64,000 nt of DNA. Source: Streptomyces sp. NBC_00539. GTDB lineage: Bacteria > Actinomycetota > Actinomycetes > Streptomycetales > Streptomycetaceae. The stretch is from contig NZ_CP107811.1 in assembly GCF_036346105.1 (NCBI RefSeq), positions 3,724,501-3,788,500 on the forward strand, in the 5' to 3' direction. A program made the translations under genes and the position numbers. The notes beneath the pieces were generated by a model. That model was not told where the DNA came from. It worked only from the letters and a program-made list of their open reading frames with translations, and did no database searches. Below are positions 27,549 to 36,503 of the stretch, piece by piece (position 1 is the stretch's first letter; every line of letters begins with the position of its first letter).

Positions 27549-28613
27549 GTGGCCGGTTTCCCACAGGTGGGTTGGCTGAGGATGCCCGCCTGGCTACGGT
27601 CGATCGCGGCGTGGGACATCGCGCCGTTGCCCTCCGGACGGGCCCGGTTTCCCCTCCGGTCGAGCGAAGGGGAGCATGCATTGGCCGAGGACGAGCGGCG
27701 GCTCTGGCTTTCCGTCTACAGCACGGCAGGCGGCTGGCAGGCCGACCAGGTGTTCGCCGACCGGACGAGCGCGGCCGCGCCCGCGATCGCGGTCGACGGG
27801 GGCGAGCTGTACTGCGCCCACCGGGGCGCGCGGCAGGAGGACGGGCGCTACCTGCCGCTGCGGGTGACCACGTACGCGCCGGAACTGCTGGACGTACTGC
27901 GCGGCGAGGTCACGGAGGACCGGCTGCTCGGCGAGGCGGTCGAGACCCCGGTCCTGGCCGTCCACCGGGGTGGGGTCCACTGCGCCCACACCCTCGCGGA
28001 GCCCTCGGGCCGCACGCGGATCGCCGTCACCCCGCTCGCCGGGGACGGGTCGTCCGCGGCCGCCCTGGAGGACGCGATCGCCCCGGCGCTGGTCTCGTAC
28101 GGGGACGCACTGCACCTCTTCGCCGTCGCACCGCTGTACGGGAAGATCATCCATCGGGTGGCGCGCACGGCGCGCGGACCGTGGGAGAAGCCGGCCGGGG
28201 GCGACGGCGCGTACGGGATGCTGCGCGTCTGGAACAAGAACGGCCCTTACCCCGCGAACCTGTCCGCCACCGTCCACGACGGCAGCATCCACCTCGTCTA
28301 CCGCTTCGGTACGGACGACGCCCGACTGATGCACGCGGTCTACGACGGCGGCACCTGGCACAAGCCCGTCCCGCTGGGCGAGGGCCACACGAGCCGGCGC
28401 GGGGCGGCCGTGGCCTCGTACGACGGCAGGCTGCACGCGGTGTACCCGTCCTCGCACGCGGACCGGCTGCGCCACGCGGTCTTCGACGGCAGGAGCTGGG
28501 ACGAGGGCACGGACCTCGACGAGCACGACAGCCGCAACACCCCGGCGTTGGCCCCGGTCCACGACACGGCCACGGGGACCTACACCCTCCTGCTGGTCCA
28601 CCGCTCCACCTGA
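27549..28613 (+). CDS. Protein of unknown function, beta-propeller-like
   Basis: About 354 residues with repeated short strands (WLSVYSTAGGWQADQVF, IHLVYRFGTDDARLMHAVYDGGTW, LHAVYPSSHADRLRHAVFDGRSW). The repeated xHAVxDGxxW pattern every 45-50 residues suggests a sialidase-like or lectin-like propeller. No signal peptide is evident. The start is uncertain: GTG at 27549 or ATG at 27582, which has a CTGAGG site. I cannot assign a function. A hairpin shared with purA follows. Confidence 0.65.
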   Translation: MAGFPQVGWLRMPAWLRSIAAWDIAPLPSGRARFPLRSSEGEHALAEDERRLWLSVYSTAGGWQADQVFADRTSAAAPAIAVDGGELYCAHRGARQEDGRYLPLRVTTYAPELLDVLRGEVTEDRLLGEAVETPVLAVHRGGVHCAHTLAEPSGRTRIAVTPLAGDGSSAAALEDAIAPALVSYGDALHLFAVAPLYGKIIHRVARTARGPWEKPAGGDGAYGMLRVWNKNGPYPANLSATVHDGSIHLVYRFGTDDARLMHAVYDGGTWHKPVPLGEGHTSRRGAAVASYDGRLHAVYPSSHADRLRHAVFDGRSWDEGTDLDEHDSRNTPALAPVHDTATGTYTLLLVHRST

Positions 28614-28670
28614 CCGGCCGGCCTCGGCACCGCCCCGGCCGGACGGCCGGAGGGGCCGGGCATGCAGAAG

Positions 28671-28755
28671 GGGCCGGGGGCCCAAGACGCGGGAGGGGCC
28701 GGGGGCCCAAGACGCGGGAGGGGCCGGGCTGCCCAAGACGCGGGAGGGGCCGGGG
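28671..28755. repeat. GC-rich tandem repeat, about 25 bp, three copies
   Basis: Units GGGCCGGGGGCCCAAGACGC-like recur with periods of 25 and 26 bases between two convergent genes. The repeated GGGAGGGGCCGGG element is complementary to the right arm of the hairpin at 28768-28780, so each copy repeats one arm of the terminator. Confidence 0.8.
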
Positions 28756-28780
28756 TGCCCACCGGCGCCCGGCCCCTCCC
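28742..28780. terminator. Bidirectional terminator between the unknown gene and purA
   Basis: GGGAGGGGCCGGG (28742-28754) and CCCGGCCCCTCCC (28768-28780) form a perfect 13-bp stem with a 13-base loop, 17 bases from the purA stop. Confidence 0.8.
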
Positions 28781-28797
28781 GGCACTTCCCGGTTCCC

Positions 28798-30081
28798 CTA
28801 GAGGAACGAGTTGATCTCGATCGTCTCGGTCCGGCCCGGGCCGACACCGATCGCCGAGATCGGGGCGCCCGACATCTCCTCCAGGGCCTTGACGTACGCC
28901 TGGGCGTTCTTCGGGAGGTCCGCGAAGGTCTTGGCCTTGGTGATGTCCTCGGACCAGCCGGGGAGGTTTTCGTAGATCGGCTTCGCGTGGTGGAAGTCCG
29001 ACTGCGAGTACGGCAGCTCCTCGACGCGCTTGCCGTCGATCTCGTACGCGACGCAGACCGGGATCTGCTCCCAGCCGGTCAGCACGTCCAGCTTGGTGAG
29101 GAAGAAGTCCGTCAGGCCGTTCACGCGGGTGGCGTAACGGGCGATCGGGGCGTCGAACCAGCCGCAGCGGCGGTCGCGGCCGGTGGTCACGCCGCGCTCG
29201 CCGCCGATGCGGCGCAGGTCCTCGCCGTCCTGGTCGAACAGCTCGGTCGGGAACGGGCCCGCGCCGACGCGCGTCGTGTAGGCCTTGAGGATGCCGATGA
29301 CGCGGCTGATCTTCGTCGGGCCGACACCGGTACCGGTGCAGGCGCCGCCCGCGGTCGGGTTGGAGGAGGTCACGAAGGGGTACGTGCCGTGGTCGACGTC
29401 GAGCAGCGTGCCCTGGCCGCCCTCGAACAGCACGACCTTGTCCTCGTCCAGCGCGTTGTTGAGGATCAGGGTGGTGTCGGCGACGTACGGCTTGATCTGC
29501 TCCGCGTACTGGAGCATCTCCTCCACGATCGCGGCGGCGTCGATCGCGCGGCGGTTGTAGAGCTTCGCGAGGAGCTGGTTCTTGCCCTCCAGCGCCGCTT
29601 CGACCTTCTGCTGGAGGATCGACTCGTCGTAGAGGTCCTGGACGCGGATGCCGATGCGGTTGATCTTGTCGGCGTACGTCGGGCCGATGCCGCGGCCGGT
29701 CGTACCGATCTTGCGCTTGCCGAGGAAGCGCTCGCCGACCTTGTCGAGGGTGACGTTGTACGGGGTGATCAGGTGCGCGTTACCGCTGATCAGCAGCTTC
29801 GAGGTGTCGATGCCGCGCTCGTTGAGCCCGCGCAGCTCGGAGAGGAGTACGGCCGGGTCGACGACGACGCCGTTGCCGATGACCGGGGTGCATCCGGGGG
29901 AGAGGATGCCGGAAGGGAGAAGGTGCAGCGCGTACTTCTGGTCGCCTACGACGACCGTGTGGCCGGCGTTGTTGCCGCCCTGGTAGCGCACCACATAATC
30001 AACGGATCCACCGAGCAGGTCGGTGGCCTTTCCCTTGCCCTCGTCACCCCACTGAGCTCCGAGCAGCACAAGAGCGGGCAC
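28798..30081 (-). CDS. purA: Adenylosuccinate synthetase
   Basis: A 427-residue GTPase-type enzyme. It has [19 protein letters not shown] (P-loop with catalytic Asp), GNNAGHTVV, the [23 protein letters not shown] motif and [13 protein letters not shown]. It makes adenylosuccinate from IMP and aspartate, the first committed step to AMP. It is monocistronic, divergent from the next gene across a 163-base gap. Confidence 0.97.
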   Translation of the reverse strand: MPALVLLGAQWGDEGKGKATDLLGGSVDYVVRYQGGNNAGHTVVVGDQKYALHLLPSGILSPGCTPVIGNGVVVDPAVLLSELRGLNERGIDTSKLLISGNAHLITPYNVTLDKVGERFLGKRKIGTTGRGIGPTYADKINRIGIRVQDLYDESILQQKVEAALEGKNQLLAKLYNRRAIDAAAIVEEMLQYAEQIKPYVADTTLILNNALDEDKVVLFEGGQGTLLDVDHGTYPFVTSSNPTAGGACTGTGVGPTKISRVIGILKAYTTRVGAGPFPTELFDQDGEDLRRIGGERGVTTGRDRRCGWFDAPIARYATRVNGLTDFFLTKLDVLTGWEQIPVCVAYEIDGKRVEELPYSQSDFHHAKPIYENLPGWSEDITKAKTFADLPKNAQAYVKALEEMSGAPISAIGVGPGRTETIEINSFL

Positions 30082-30182
30082 AGGCGTACACCTCTTCCGG
30101 ATGGGGCATGTCCAAGGTCAGGGGGCGTACGACGATGTACACCGCAGGCTGAGCCGTCGGACCGGTACCCCGGAATAGACGA

Positions 30183-30210
30183 AGGCCCTGGCGCAATAGC
30201 GCAAGGGCCT
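30183..30210. promoter_or_regulatory. Hairpin in the purA divergent region
   Basis: AGGCCCT-g-GCGC-AATA-GCGC-a-AGGGCCT: an 11-bp stem with one opposed mismatch and a four-base loop, 35 bases before the GTG of the kinase-like gene. It may be a 5' leader structure or block antisense read-through. Confidence 0.45.
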
Positions 30211-30244
30211 CTTGCACAAAGATGCTACCCGAGGAAGGACCGAG

Positions 30245-31081
30245 GTGTCGGCTCCAGAGCCCACCATGAGCCATGCGGGCGCGCCGGTAGGCGGCCTGCT
30301 CGTGCTCGTCGACCCGGTCGCCCGCCGTCTTGACGGCGAGTCCGTACGGATCGCGAAAGATGTGTTGTGCGCCGGTGCCACGGCGAAAGTTTCTCTCCCC
30401 GACTCGCCGGAGGAGTTTGCGCGGGCACTCGCCCGCCGGGGCCATCGGCGCCCCGTGATCGTCGGGGACGACCGGGCGCTGCTACGCACGGTGACGCTGT
30501 TGCACCGCTCCCGTGACCTGCCGGGGGAGCCGTTGTCGCTGATCCCGGTGGGGCCGGTGGGGTCCCTCACGCTGGCGGGGTCCCTGGGCGTGCCGCTGTC
30601 GGCGGTGATGGCGGCCCGGGCGGCGCTGGACGGGGCGGTGCAGGCGCGTGACCTGCTGGTCGACGACAGCGACGGGGTGGTACTGGGCGGCCTGCGGATC
30701 CCGCCGCCGGTGCGGACGCAGGTTCCACCCGTACGGAGCTACCGGTCGTTGCTCCGGATGCTGCTGCCGGGACCGCCGGGGGTCGGGCCGGCGCCGGCGG
30801 GGCCGGTGCACCGGCTGAGGGTGGAGGCGGACGGGGTGGTGCTGGCGGATGTGGACCACCCGGTGCAGGACGTCGCGGTGGTCACGCGGGAGGCGGGCGG
30901 CCTGGCGGAGGTGGTGGTCCGGCTGATGGGGTGCGCGGCGCTGACGGAGCGGGCCGCGACGGTGACGGTGTCGGGCGCGGACTTCCGCTACCGCGCCGAC
31001 CACGCGGCCGTGTCGGGCCCGCTCCGGCGCCGCACCTGGACCCTGCGTCCCGCCGCCTGGTCCCTGACCGTGCCGCGCTGA
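30245..31081 (+). CDS. Diacylglycerol kinase-like protein with degenerate nucleotide site
   Basis: About 278 residues resembling the DAGK/NAD-kinase catalytic fold: VDPVARR at the N-terminus, then VIVGDDRALLRTVTLLH where GGDGT is expected and IPVGPVGSLTLAGSLGVP where PLGTxNDxAxxLG is expected. The Gly-rich ATP-binding motifs are thus altered, so kinase activity is doubtful. The C-terminal half has the expected beta-sandwich (LRVEADGVVLADVD). The GTG at 30245 follows GAGGAAGGACCGAG. It may be a lipid-binding or inactive homologue. Confidence 0.65.
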   Translation: MSAPEPTMSHAGAPVGGLLVLVDPVARRLDGESVRIAKDVLCAGATAKVSLPDSPEEFARALARRGHRRPVIVGDDRALLRTVTLLHRSRDLPGEPLSLIPVGPVGSLTLAGSLGVPLSAVMAARAALDGAVQARDLLVDDSDGVVLGGLRIPPPVRTQVPPVRSYRSLLRMLLPGPPGVGPAPAGPVHRLRVEADGVVLADVDHPVQDVAVVTREAGGLAEVVVRLMGCAALTERAATVTVSGADFRYRADHAAVSGPLRRRTWTLRPAAWSLTVPR

Positions 31082-31099
31082 CGGCCGTGCCTGCCGTTC

Positions 31100-32302
31100 T
31101 CAGCAGGCGACCAGCAGTTCCCGCAGCCCTCGGATGATGTACCCGTCCCGCCACTGCGGCTCCTCCACGAGCCGCAGCGGCGGCGCGCCGGCTGCCAGCA
31201 GGGCGCCGAACGACGCCCTGAGTTCCAGCCGCGCCAGCGGGGCGCCCAGGCAGTAGTGGATCCCCGCCCCGAAGCTCAGGTGCGGGTTGTCGCCGCGTAC
31301 GAGGTCCAGCGCGTCGGGGTTCTCGAAGCGCGCGGGATCCCGGTTGGCGGACCCGAAGAGCAGCGCGACCTCGGCGCCCCGCGGGATGACCGAGTCCCCG
31401 ATCCGGATCTCGTCCAGCACCCAGCGTTCGAACATTTGTAGGGGTGTGTCGTATCGCATGAGTTCATCCACAGCTGTGGACAACTTTTCGGGATGGCGGC
31501 GGAGGTCGTCGAGCTGGGCGGGATTGCGGAACAGCGCCCACCAGCCGTTGACGGTCGTGTTGACCGTCGCCTCGTGGCCCGCGTTCAGCAGCAGCACGCA
31601 GGTGGAGATCATTTCCTGCTCGCTGAGCCGGCCCTCCTCGTCATGGGCGGCGATCAGTCCGGAGATCAGATCCGCCCCGGGGCGCCGGCGCCGCTCGGCG
31701 ATCAGGGCGCGCAGGTAATCGCTGAACTCGACGCTCGCCCTGACGGCCCGTCGCGCCGTCTCCTCGTCCGGCCGGAGCTCGAACATCCCGCAGATATCCG
31801 CCGACCAGGGCCGCAGCAGCGCGCGGTCCGACTCCGGGATCCCGAGCAGCTCCGCGATCACCGCGACCGGGAGCGGCTCCGCGACGGCGGTCAGCAGATC
31901 ACCGCCCCCGTCGGCCAGCAGCGCGCCCGCGAGATCCCCGGCCAGCCGCTCGACGGCGGGCGCGAGACGCTCCACGGTGCGCGGGGTGAAGGCCTTCGCC
32001 ACCAGCCGCCGCACCCGCGCGTGCGCGGGGTCCTCCAGGTCCAGGAGACCGTTGCCGTTGAGGACGTGGAAGGGCTCGTGCTCCGGCGGCGGCGCCTGCT
32101 GCCCGAACTCCTCGTGGGTGAACCGGTGCAGGTACGTGCGTCCCAGCTTGCGGTCACGCAGCAGCGCGCTCACATCGGCGTAGTGCGGCACCAGCCACTG
32201 CCCCGTAGCCTGCGACCACACCGCCCGCCCCTGTTCGCGCAACTCCCGATAAGCGGGGTACGGATCGGCGACGAACGCGGCGTCCCACGGATCAAAGCGC
32301 AT
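31100..32302 (-). CDS. Cytochrome P450
   Basis: A 400-residue class I P450. The heme-binding loop reads FGAGIHYCLGAPLARLE with the ligand Cys351; the I-helix has LLNAGHEATVN; the K-helix has DELMRYDTPLQ (ExxR as ELMR). It is a soluble monooxygenase that needs ferredoxin and reductase partners, neither of which is adjacent. Substrate cannot be read. Only 18 bases separate its stop from the convergent kinase-like gene. Confidence 0.95.
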   Translation of the reverse strand: MRFDPWDAAFVADPYPAYRELREQGRAVWSQATGQWLVPHYADVSALLRDRKLGRTYLHRFTHEEFGQQAPPPEHEPFHVLNGNGLLDLEDPAHARVRRLVAKAFTPRTVERLAPAVERLAGDLAGALLADGGGDLLTAVAEPLPVAVIAELLGIPESDRALLRPWSADICGMFELRPDEETARRAVRASVEFSDYLRALIAERRRRPGADLISGLIAAHDEEGRLSEQEMISTCVLLLNAGHEATVNTTVNGWWALFRNPAQLDDLRRHPEKLSTAVDELMRYDTPLQMFERWVLDEIRIGDSVIPRGAEVALLFGSANRDPARFENPDALDLVRGDNPHLSFGAGIHYCLGAPLARLELRASFGALLAAGAPPLRLVEEPQWRDGYIIRGLRELLVAC

Positions 32303-32394
32303 TCCCGAAGCCTAGATCGGCCTCCCACCCCCTCACCCCCTTCGCCGCGAACCGCATCCTCTCCCGCTCCGAGGCCCCCTCCCCCTCATCCCCT

Positions 32395-33054
32395 TCACGC
32401 AGGGGTCACCAGCCGCGTCTCGTACGCGAACACCGCCGCCTGTGTGCGGTCCCGCAGGCCCAACTTGACCAGGATCCGGCTCACATGCGTCTTGATGGTG
32501 GACTCCGCCACGACCAGCCGGTCGGCTATCTCCGCGTTGGCCAGCCCCTGGGCGATCAGGATCAGCACCTCCGTCTCCCGCTCCGTCAGCTGCGACACCC
32601 CGGCCGGGTCCGCGAGCTTCGGCGCCTCCGCGAGCTTCGAGAACTCGCAGATCAGCCGCTTGGTCACCGAGGGGGCCAGCAGCGCCTCACCGCCCGCCAC
32701 CACCCGTACCCCCTCCGCCAGTTGCCTCGCCGACGCGTCCTTGAGCAGGAACCCGGACGCCCCCGCCCGCAGCGCCTGGTACACGTACTCGTCCAGGTCG
32801 AAGGTGGTCAGGACCAGTACCTTCGCATCGGTGTCGGCGGCCACGATCCGCCGCGTCGCCTCCAGCCCGTTCATCTCCGGCATCCGGATGTCCATCAGCA
32901 CCACGTCCGGCCGCAGGGCGTTCACCTGAGCGATGGCCTGGCGGCCGTCCACCGCTTCGCCGACCACCTCGATGCCTTCCATGGCGTTCAGCAGGACGGA
33001 GAAACCCTCGCGGACCATCATCTGGTCATCGACGATCAGCACCTTGATCGTCAT
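32395..33054 (-). CDS. LuxR/NarL-type response regulator (second pair)
   Basis: A 219-residue regulator: receiver domain (MTIKVLIVDDQMMVREGF, phospho-Asp in VVLMDIRMPEMNG, Lys in KDASARQLAEG) and a C-terminal NarL-type helix-turn-helix (TERETEVLILIAQGLANAEIADRLVVAESTIKTHVSRIL). The ATG at 33054 overlaps the kinase stop by four bases (ATGA). It is closely similar to the regulator at 34500, so the two pairs look like a tandem duplication. Confidence 0.93.
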   Translation of the reverse strand: MTIKVLIVDDQMMVREGFSVLLNAMEGIEVVGEAVDGRQAIAQVNALRPDVVLMDIRMPEMNGLEATRRIVAADTDAKVLVLTTFDLDEYVYQALRAGASGFLLKDASARQLAEGVRVVAGGEALLAPSVTKRLICEFSKLAEAPKLADPAGVSQLTERETEVLILIAQGLANAEIADRLVVAESTIKTHVSRILVKLGLRDRTQAAVFAYETRLVTPA

Positions 33055-34412
33055 ACCGGCCGCTCCTGCGAGGGCGACGGCGAGGACGACGGCGAGGACG
33101 ACGCCGAAGGCTCCGCCGTCCGGCGCACCGGTATGAACACGGCTACCTCGTATCCGCCGGCCGCCGTCTCCCCGGCCGTCATCTCCCCCTCCAGCATGGC
33201 CACCCGCTCCCGCATCCCGGTGATCCCGTGCCCCGCGCCCGGTGACGGCAGGACCTTCTCCGTCGGCGGTCCGTTGACGACCCGTATCCCCAGACCGCCC
33301 AGCACGTACGACACCTCCACTCCGGCCGCCGCGCCCGGCGCGTGCCGCAGCGAGTTGCTCAGCGCCTCCTGGATGATCCGGTACGCCGACAGCTCCACGC
33401 CCTGCGGCAGTTCCCGCACCGCTCCGGTGACCGTCTTCTCCACGCTCAGCCCGGCCTCGCGCACATTGGCCAGCAGCCCGTCCAGCGAGGCCAGCGTCGG
33501 CTGCGGCGCGTCCGGCGCCTCGTAGTCCGCCGAGCGCACCACTCCCAGCACCCGCCGCAGCTCCGTCAGCGCCGCCACCGCGTTCTCCCGGATGGTGACG
33601 AACGCCGCCTCCAGTTCGGCCGGCGGGTTCTTCACCCGGTACGGCGCCGCCTCCGCCTGGATCGCCACCACCGACATGTGGTGCGCCACCACGTCGTGCA
33701 GCTCGCGCGCGATCGTCGTCCGCTCCTCCAGGAGCGTGCGCCGGTCCCGCTCGACGGCGGTCACCTGCTGCTGCGCGACGACCTCCCGCTCCGCCTGTCG
33801 GCGGGTGTTGCGGACCGTGACCGTCAGCAGGACGAGGGCGGAGGCGAACGCCATGGGTGCCACGTTCGACTCGTAGCTGCCCACGAGCACCGGTATCGCC
33901 GCCCCGAACACCAGGGTGATCGCCCACAGCCAGCAGGCCACCCGGGGCCGGCTCCGCATGGCCACGACGGCCATCACCCCGAGGTAGGCGATGAAGGTCG
34001 CCGGGGACCACGGCCAGGTGAGGTCCCGGCCCTGGACGAGCGAGAGGCCCGTCGTCACACCCAAGGCCACCCAGAACGCCCCCACGGGGCGCACCAGCGT
34101 CATCAGGACCGGCATCGCCGCCACCAGGCCCATGAACAGCCGCACTGCCTGCGGCATCCCGTGGGAGTCGGCGGTGGTGGCCAGCACGACGATCAACGCC
34201 ACGACCCCCACCAGCGCGTGCGGCAGGTAGCCGGCCTTCGCGCGTATGCCCGCCGGCAGCAGGCGCAGCAGCGGCCCGTCCACGCGCATCGGCGCCAGCG
34301 GCCGGTAGGCGAACGCGCCGCTGATCAGGTCCTGGCGCAGGATCTCGAAGAGCCCCGAAGCCATCCGCAATTCCGGTGTCCGGGCTGTCCCCCCGGTGGT
34401 CGTCTCGGTCAT
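33051..34412 (-). CDS. NarL-family sensor histidine kinase (second pair)
   Basis: About 453 residues. Several hydrophobic helices in the N-terminal 200 residues, then a HisKA_3 dimerisation helix with the phospho-His in ELHDVVAHHMSVVAIQAEAAPY, and the ATPase domain (YRIIQEALSNSLRHAPGA, GLGIRVVNG, GHGITGMRERVAML). It phosphorylates the coupled regulator. I chose the ATG at 34412 (MTETTTGG); the frame extends to a GTG at 34454, and neither start has a strong ribosome site. Signal unknown. Confidence 0.9.
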   Translation of the reverse strand: MTETTTGGTARTPELRMASGLFEILRQDLISGAFAYRPLAPMRVDGPLLRLLPAGIRAKAGYLPHALVGVVALIVVLATTADSHGMPQAVRLFMGLVAAMPVLMTLVRPVGAFWVALGVTTGLSLVQGRDLTWPWSPATFIAYLGVMAVVAMRSRPRVACWLWAITLVFGAAIPVLVGSYESNVAPMAFASALVLLTVTVRNTRRQAEREVVAQQQVTAVERDRRTLLEERTTIARELHDVVAHHMSVVAIQAEAAPYRVKNPPAELEAAFVTIRENAVAALTELRRVLGVVRSADYEAPDAPQPTLASLDGLLANVREAGLSVEKTVTGAVRELPQGVELSAYRIIQEALSNSLRHAPGAAAGVEVSYVLGGLGIRVVNGPPTEKVLPSPGAGHGITGMRERVAMLEGEMTAGETAAGGYEVAVFIPVRRTAEPSASSSPSSSPSPSQERPV

Positions 34413-34499
34413 ATGAGAACCGTAGGTCCGCGCCCCCGTCGTCCGCGTCGCCACCGATGGGGATATCCGCAGCTCCCCCTCAAGTACTACCGGGGTGTA

Positions 34500-35171
34500 T
34501 CAGTAGCCCGTCGGACGGATCAGTCCCGTCTCGTACGCGAACACCGCGGCCTGCGTCCGATCGCGCAGGCCCAGCTTCACCAGGATGCGGCTGACGTGCG
34601 TCTTGACGGTCTGCTCGGCCAGGACGAGGTGCTGGGCGATCTCCGCGTTCGACAGGCCCTGCGCGATCAGGGACAGCACTTCCGTCTCCCGCTCCGTCAG
34701 CTCGTCGATCCGGGCCCGGGAGGGTGCACGGGGCGCCCCCAGCCGGGAGAACTCGGTGATCAGCCGCTTGGTGATGTTCGGCGAGAGCAGAGCCTCACCG
34801 GCCGCCACCACCCGTACCGCCTCAGCGAGCTGGTCGGCGGAGGCGTCCTTGAGCATGAAGCCGCAGGCCCCGGCGCGCAGGGCCTCGTACACGTACTCGT
34901 CCAGGTCGAAGGTGGTCAGGACGAGCACCTTCACGGCGGCCGCGCGGTCGGCGGTGATCACGGACGTCGCCTCGATGCCGCCCATGCCGGGCATGCGGAT
35001 GTCCATCAGCACCACGTCGGGGCGGAGTTCGGCCGCCTTCGTGATCGCCTCGGCGCCGTCCACGGCCTGCCCTACGACCTCTATGTCGGGCTGGGCGTTC
35101 AACAGCACGGTGAACCCCTGCCGGACCATCATCTGGTCGTCGGCGATCATCACCTTGATCGGGGCGGTCAT
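34500..35171 (-). CDS. LuxR/NarL-type response regulator (first pair)
   Basis: A 223-residue regulator: receiver domain (KVMIADDQMMVRQGFTVLLNAQPD, VVLMDIRMPGMGG, KDASADQLAEAV) and NarL-type helix-turn-helix (LTERETEVLSLIAQGLSNAEIAQHLVLAEQTVKTHVSRIL). It overlaps the upstream kinase by four bases (ATGA). It shares long blocks with the regulator at 32395, including most of both domains, but the recognition-helix flank differs slightly (AEQTVKT versus AESTIKT). Confidence 0.93.
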   Translation of the reverse strand: MTAPIKVMIADDQMMVRQGFTVLLNAQPDIEVVGQAVDGAEAITKAAELRPDVVLMDIRMPGMGGIEATSVITADRAAAVKVLVLTTFDLDEYVYEALRAGACGFMLKDASADQLAEAVRVVAAGEALLSPNITKRLITEFSRLGAPRAPSRARIDELTERETEVLSLIAQGLSNAEIAQHLVLAEQTVKTHVSRILVKLGLRDRTQAAVFAYETGLIRPTGY

Positions 35172-36493
35172 GAGGCCTTCTCCGTCTTCTCGGTCCCGGG
35201 CACCGCGCCCCCGGGCAGGTCCATGGGCAGTACGGCGCTCACCTCGTACCCGCCGTCGGGACGCGGGCCGGCGGCCAGTTCACCGCCCAGCATGCCCGCC
35301 CTTTCGCGCATCCCCAGCAACCCGTGCCCGGTGCCGGGCGACGGCGCGGCCACCCGGGTCGGGGCGCTGTTGGCGATGCACAGGTGCAACTCGCGCGGAC
35401 CGTAGGCGATCCCCACCTCCACCCGGGAGCCCGGGGCGTGGCGCAGGCAGTTGCTCAGCGCCTCCTGCACGATCCGGTACGCGGTGAGCTCGACGCCCGG
35501 CGTCAGGGGCCGGCGTATGCCGGCCGTCTCGGTGGTGACCTCCAGCCCGGCTCCGCGCACGTTGTCCACGAGGCCGTCGAGTTCGGCGAGGGTGGGCTGC
35601 GGGTGGTGCGGGTTGGCCGGATCGTCGGGTCGCTCCGAGCGCAGCACGCCGAGGACGCGCCGCAGTTCGGTCAGGGCTTCCAGGGCGTTCTCCCGAATGC
35701 CCGCCAGGTTCTCCTTGAGCTCCTGCGACGGGTTCTCCACCAGGTGCGGGGCGACCTGCGCCTGGATGGAGATCACCGACATGTGGTGCGCGACGACGTC
35801 GTGCAGCTCCCGGGCGATGCGGCTGCGTTCCTCCAGCAGCGTCCGCCGGGCCCGCTCCTCCTCGGTCAGGGTCTCCTGCGCGACGAGCTGGCCACGGGCC
35901 AGCCGCATCGCCCGCAGCGCATAACCGAGGAGTCCGGCGAACCCGAAGACGAGGAGGGCCACGAGGAGGCTGCTCCGGCTCTTCTCCGGCTTGAAGACAC
36001 CCTCGGCCACGGCGCCGGCGGCGACCGAGACGCTGATGACGGCGATGGTCACCCGGGGCGGTACGCGCAGGGCCACCAGCAGGATCAGCGGGGCGAAGGA
36101 GAACGGCCCGATGGCCGTCCACGGCCACGCCTGTCCCTGCCCGACGTGGTCGCGGATCACCCAGGCGATGAAGCCGGCGTTCAGCAGGCCGAGCCACCAG
36201 GCGGCGATCGGCCGGAACAGCGCGCTGATGATGGCGAAGCCGGTGAAGAGCGACAGCAGGACGATGCTCGGGTCGTGGATGTCGTAGTGGTCCTGGAGTT
36301 GCACGGAAGTGAGGGAGCCGAAGAACACCGCCGCGTAGACGACCAGGGTGTGAGGCAGCCGGGCCAGCCAACGGGGCCGCGCCATCGGAGGCAGCGGATC
36401 CTTCTTCAAGGTGAACAACTCCCGGACCAGGCCCCGCAGGGCGTGGCCGGCTGCCGCGGGGGCCGGATCCGGGGACGCGTTCTGGGCATTCAC
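35168..36493 (-). CDS. NarL-family sensor histidine kinase (first pair)
   Basis: About 441 residues. Several hydrophobic helices (residues about 40-200), a HisKA_3 helix with ELHDVVAHHMSVISIQAQVAPHL, and an ATPase domain (YRIVQEALSNCLRHAPGSRVEVG, GTGHGLLGMRERAGML). The GTG at 36493 is preferred because upstream residues overlap the neighbouring gene. It starts ten bases after the acyltransferase stop, so hydrolase, acyltransferase, kinase and regulator probably form one operon. Confidence 0.88.
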   Translation of the reverse strand: MNAQNASPDPAPAAAGHALRGLVRELFTLKKDPLPPMARPRWLARLPHTLVVYAAVFFGSLTSVQLQDHYDIHDPSIVLLSLFTGFAIISALFRPIAAWWLGLLNAGFIAWVIRDHVGQGQAWPWTAIGPFSFAPLILLVALRVPPRVTIAVISVSVAAGAVAEGVFKPEKSRSSLLVALLVFGFAGLLGYALRAMRLARGQLVAQETLTEEERARRTLLEERSRIARELHDVVAHHMSVISIQAQVAPHLVENPSQELKENLAGIRENALEALTELRRVLGVLRSERPDDPANPHHPQPTLAELDGLVDNVRGAGLEVTTETAGIRRPLTPGVELTAYRIVQEALSNCLRHAPGSRVEVGIAYGPRELHLCIANSAPTRVAAPSPGTGHGLLGMRERAGMLGGELAAGPRPDGGYEVSAVLPMDLPGGAVPGTEKTEKAS

Positions 36494-36503
36494 ACCGGTC
36501 AGC

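Noticed and set aside
28671-28755. CRISPR-like repeated units
   Set aside because: The units are contiguous with no variable spacers, and no cas genes are present.
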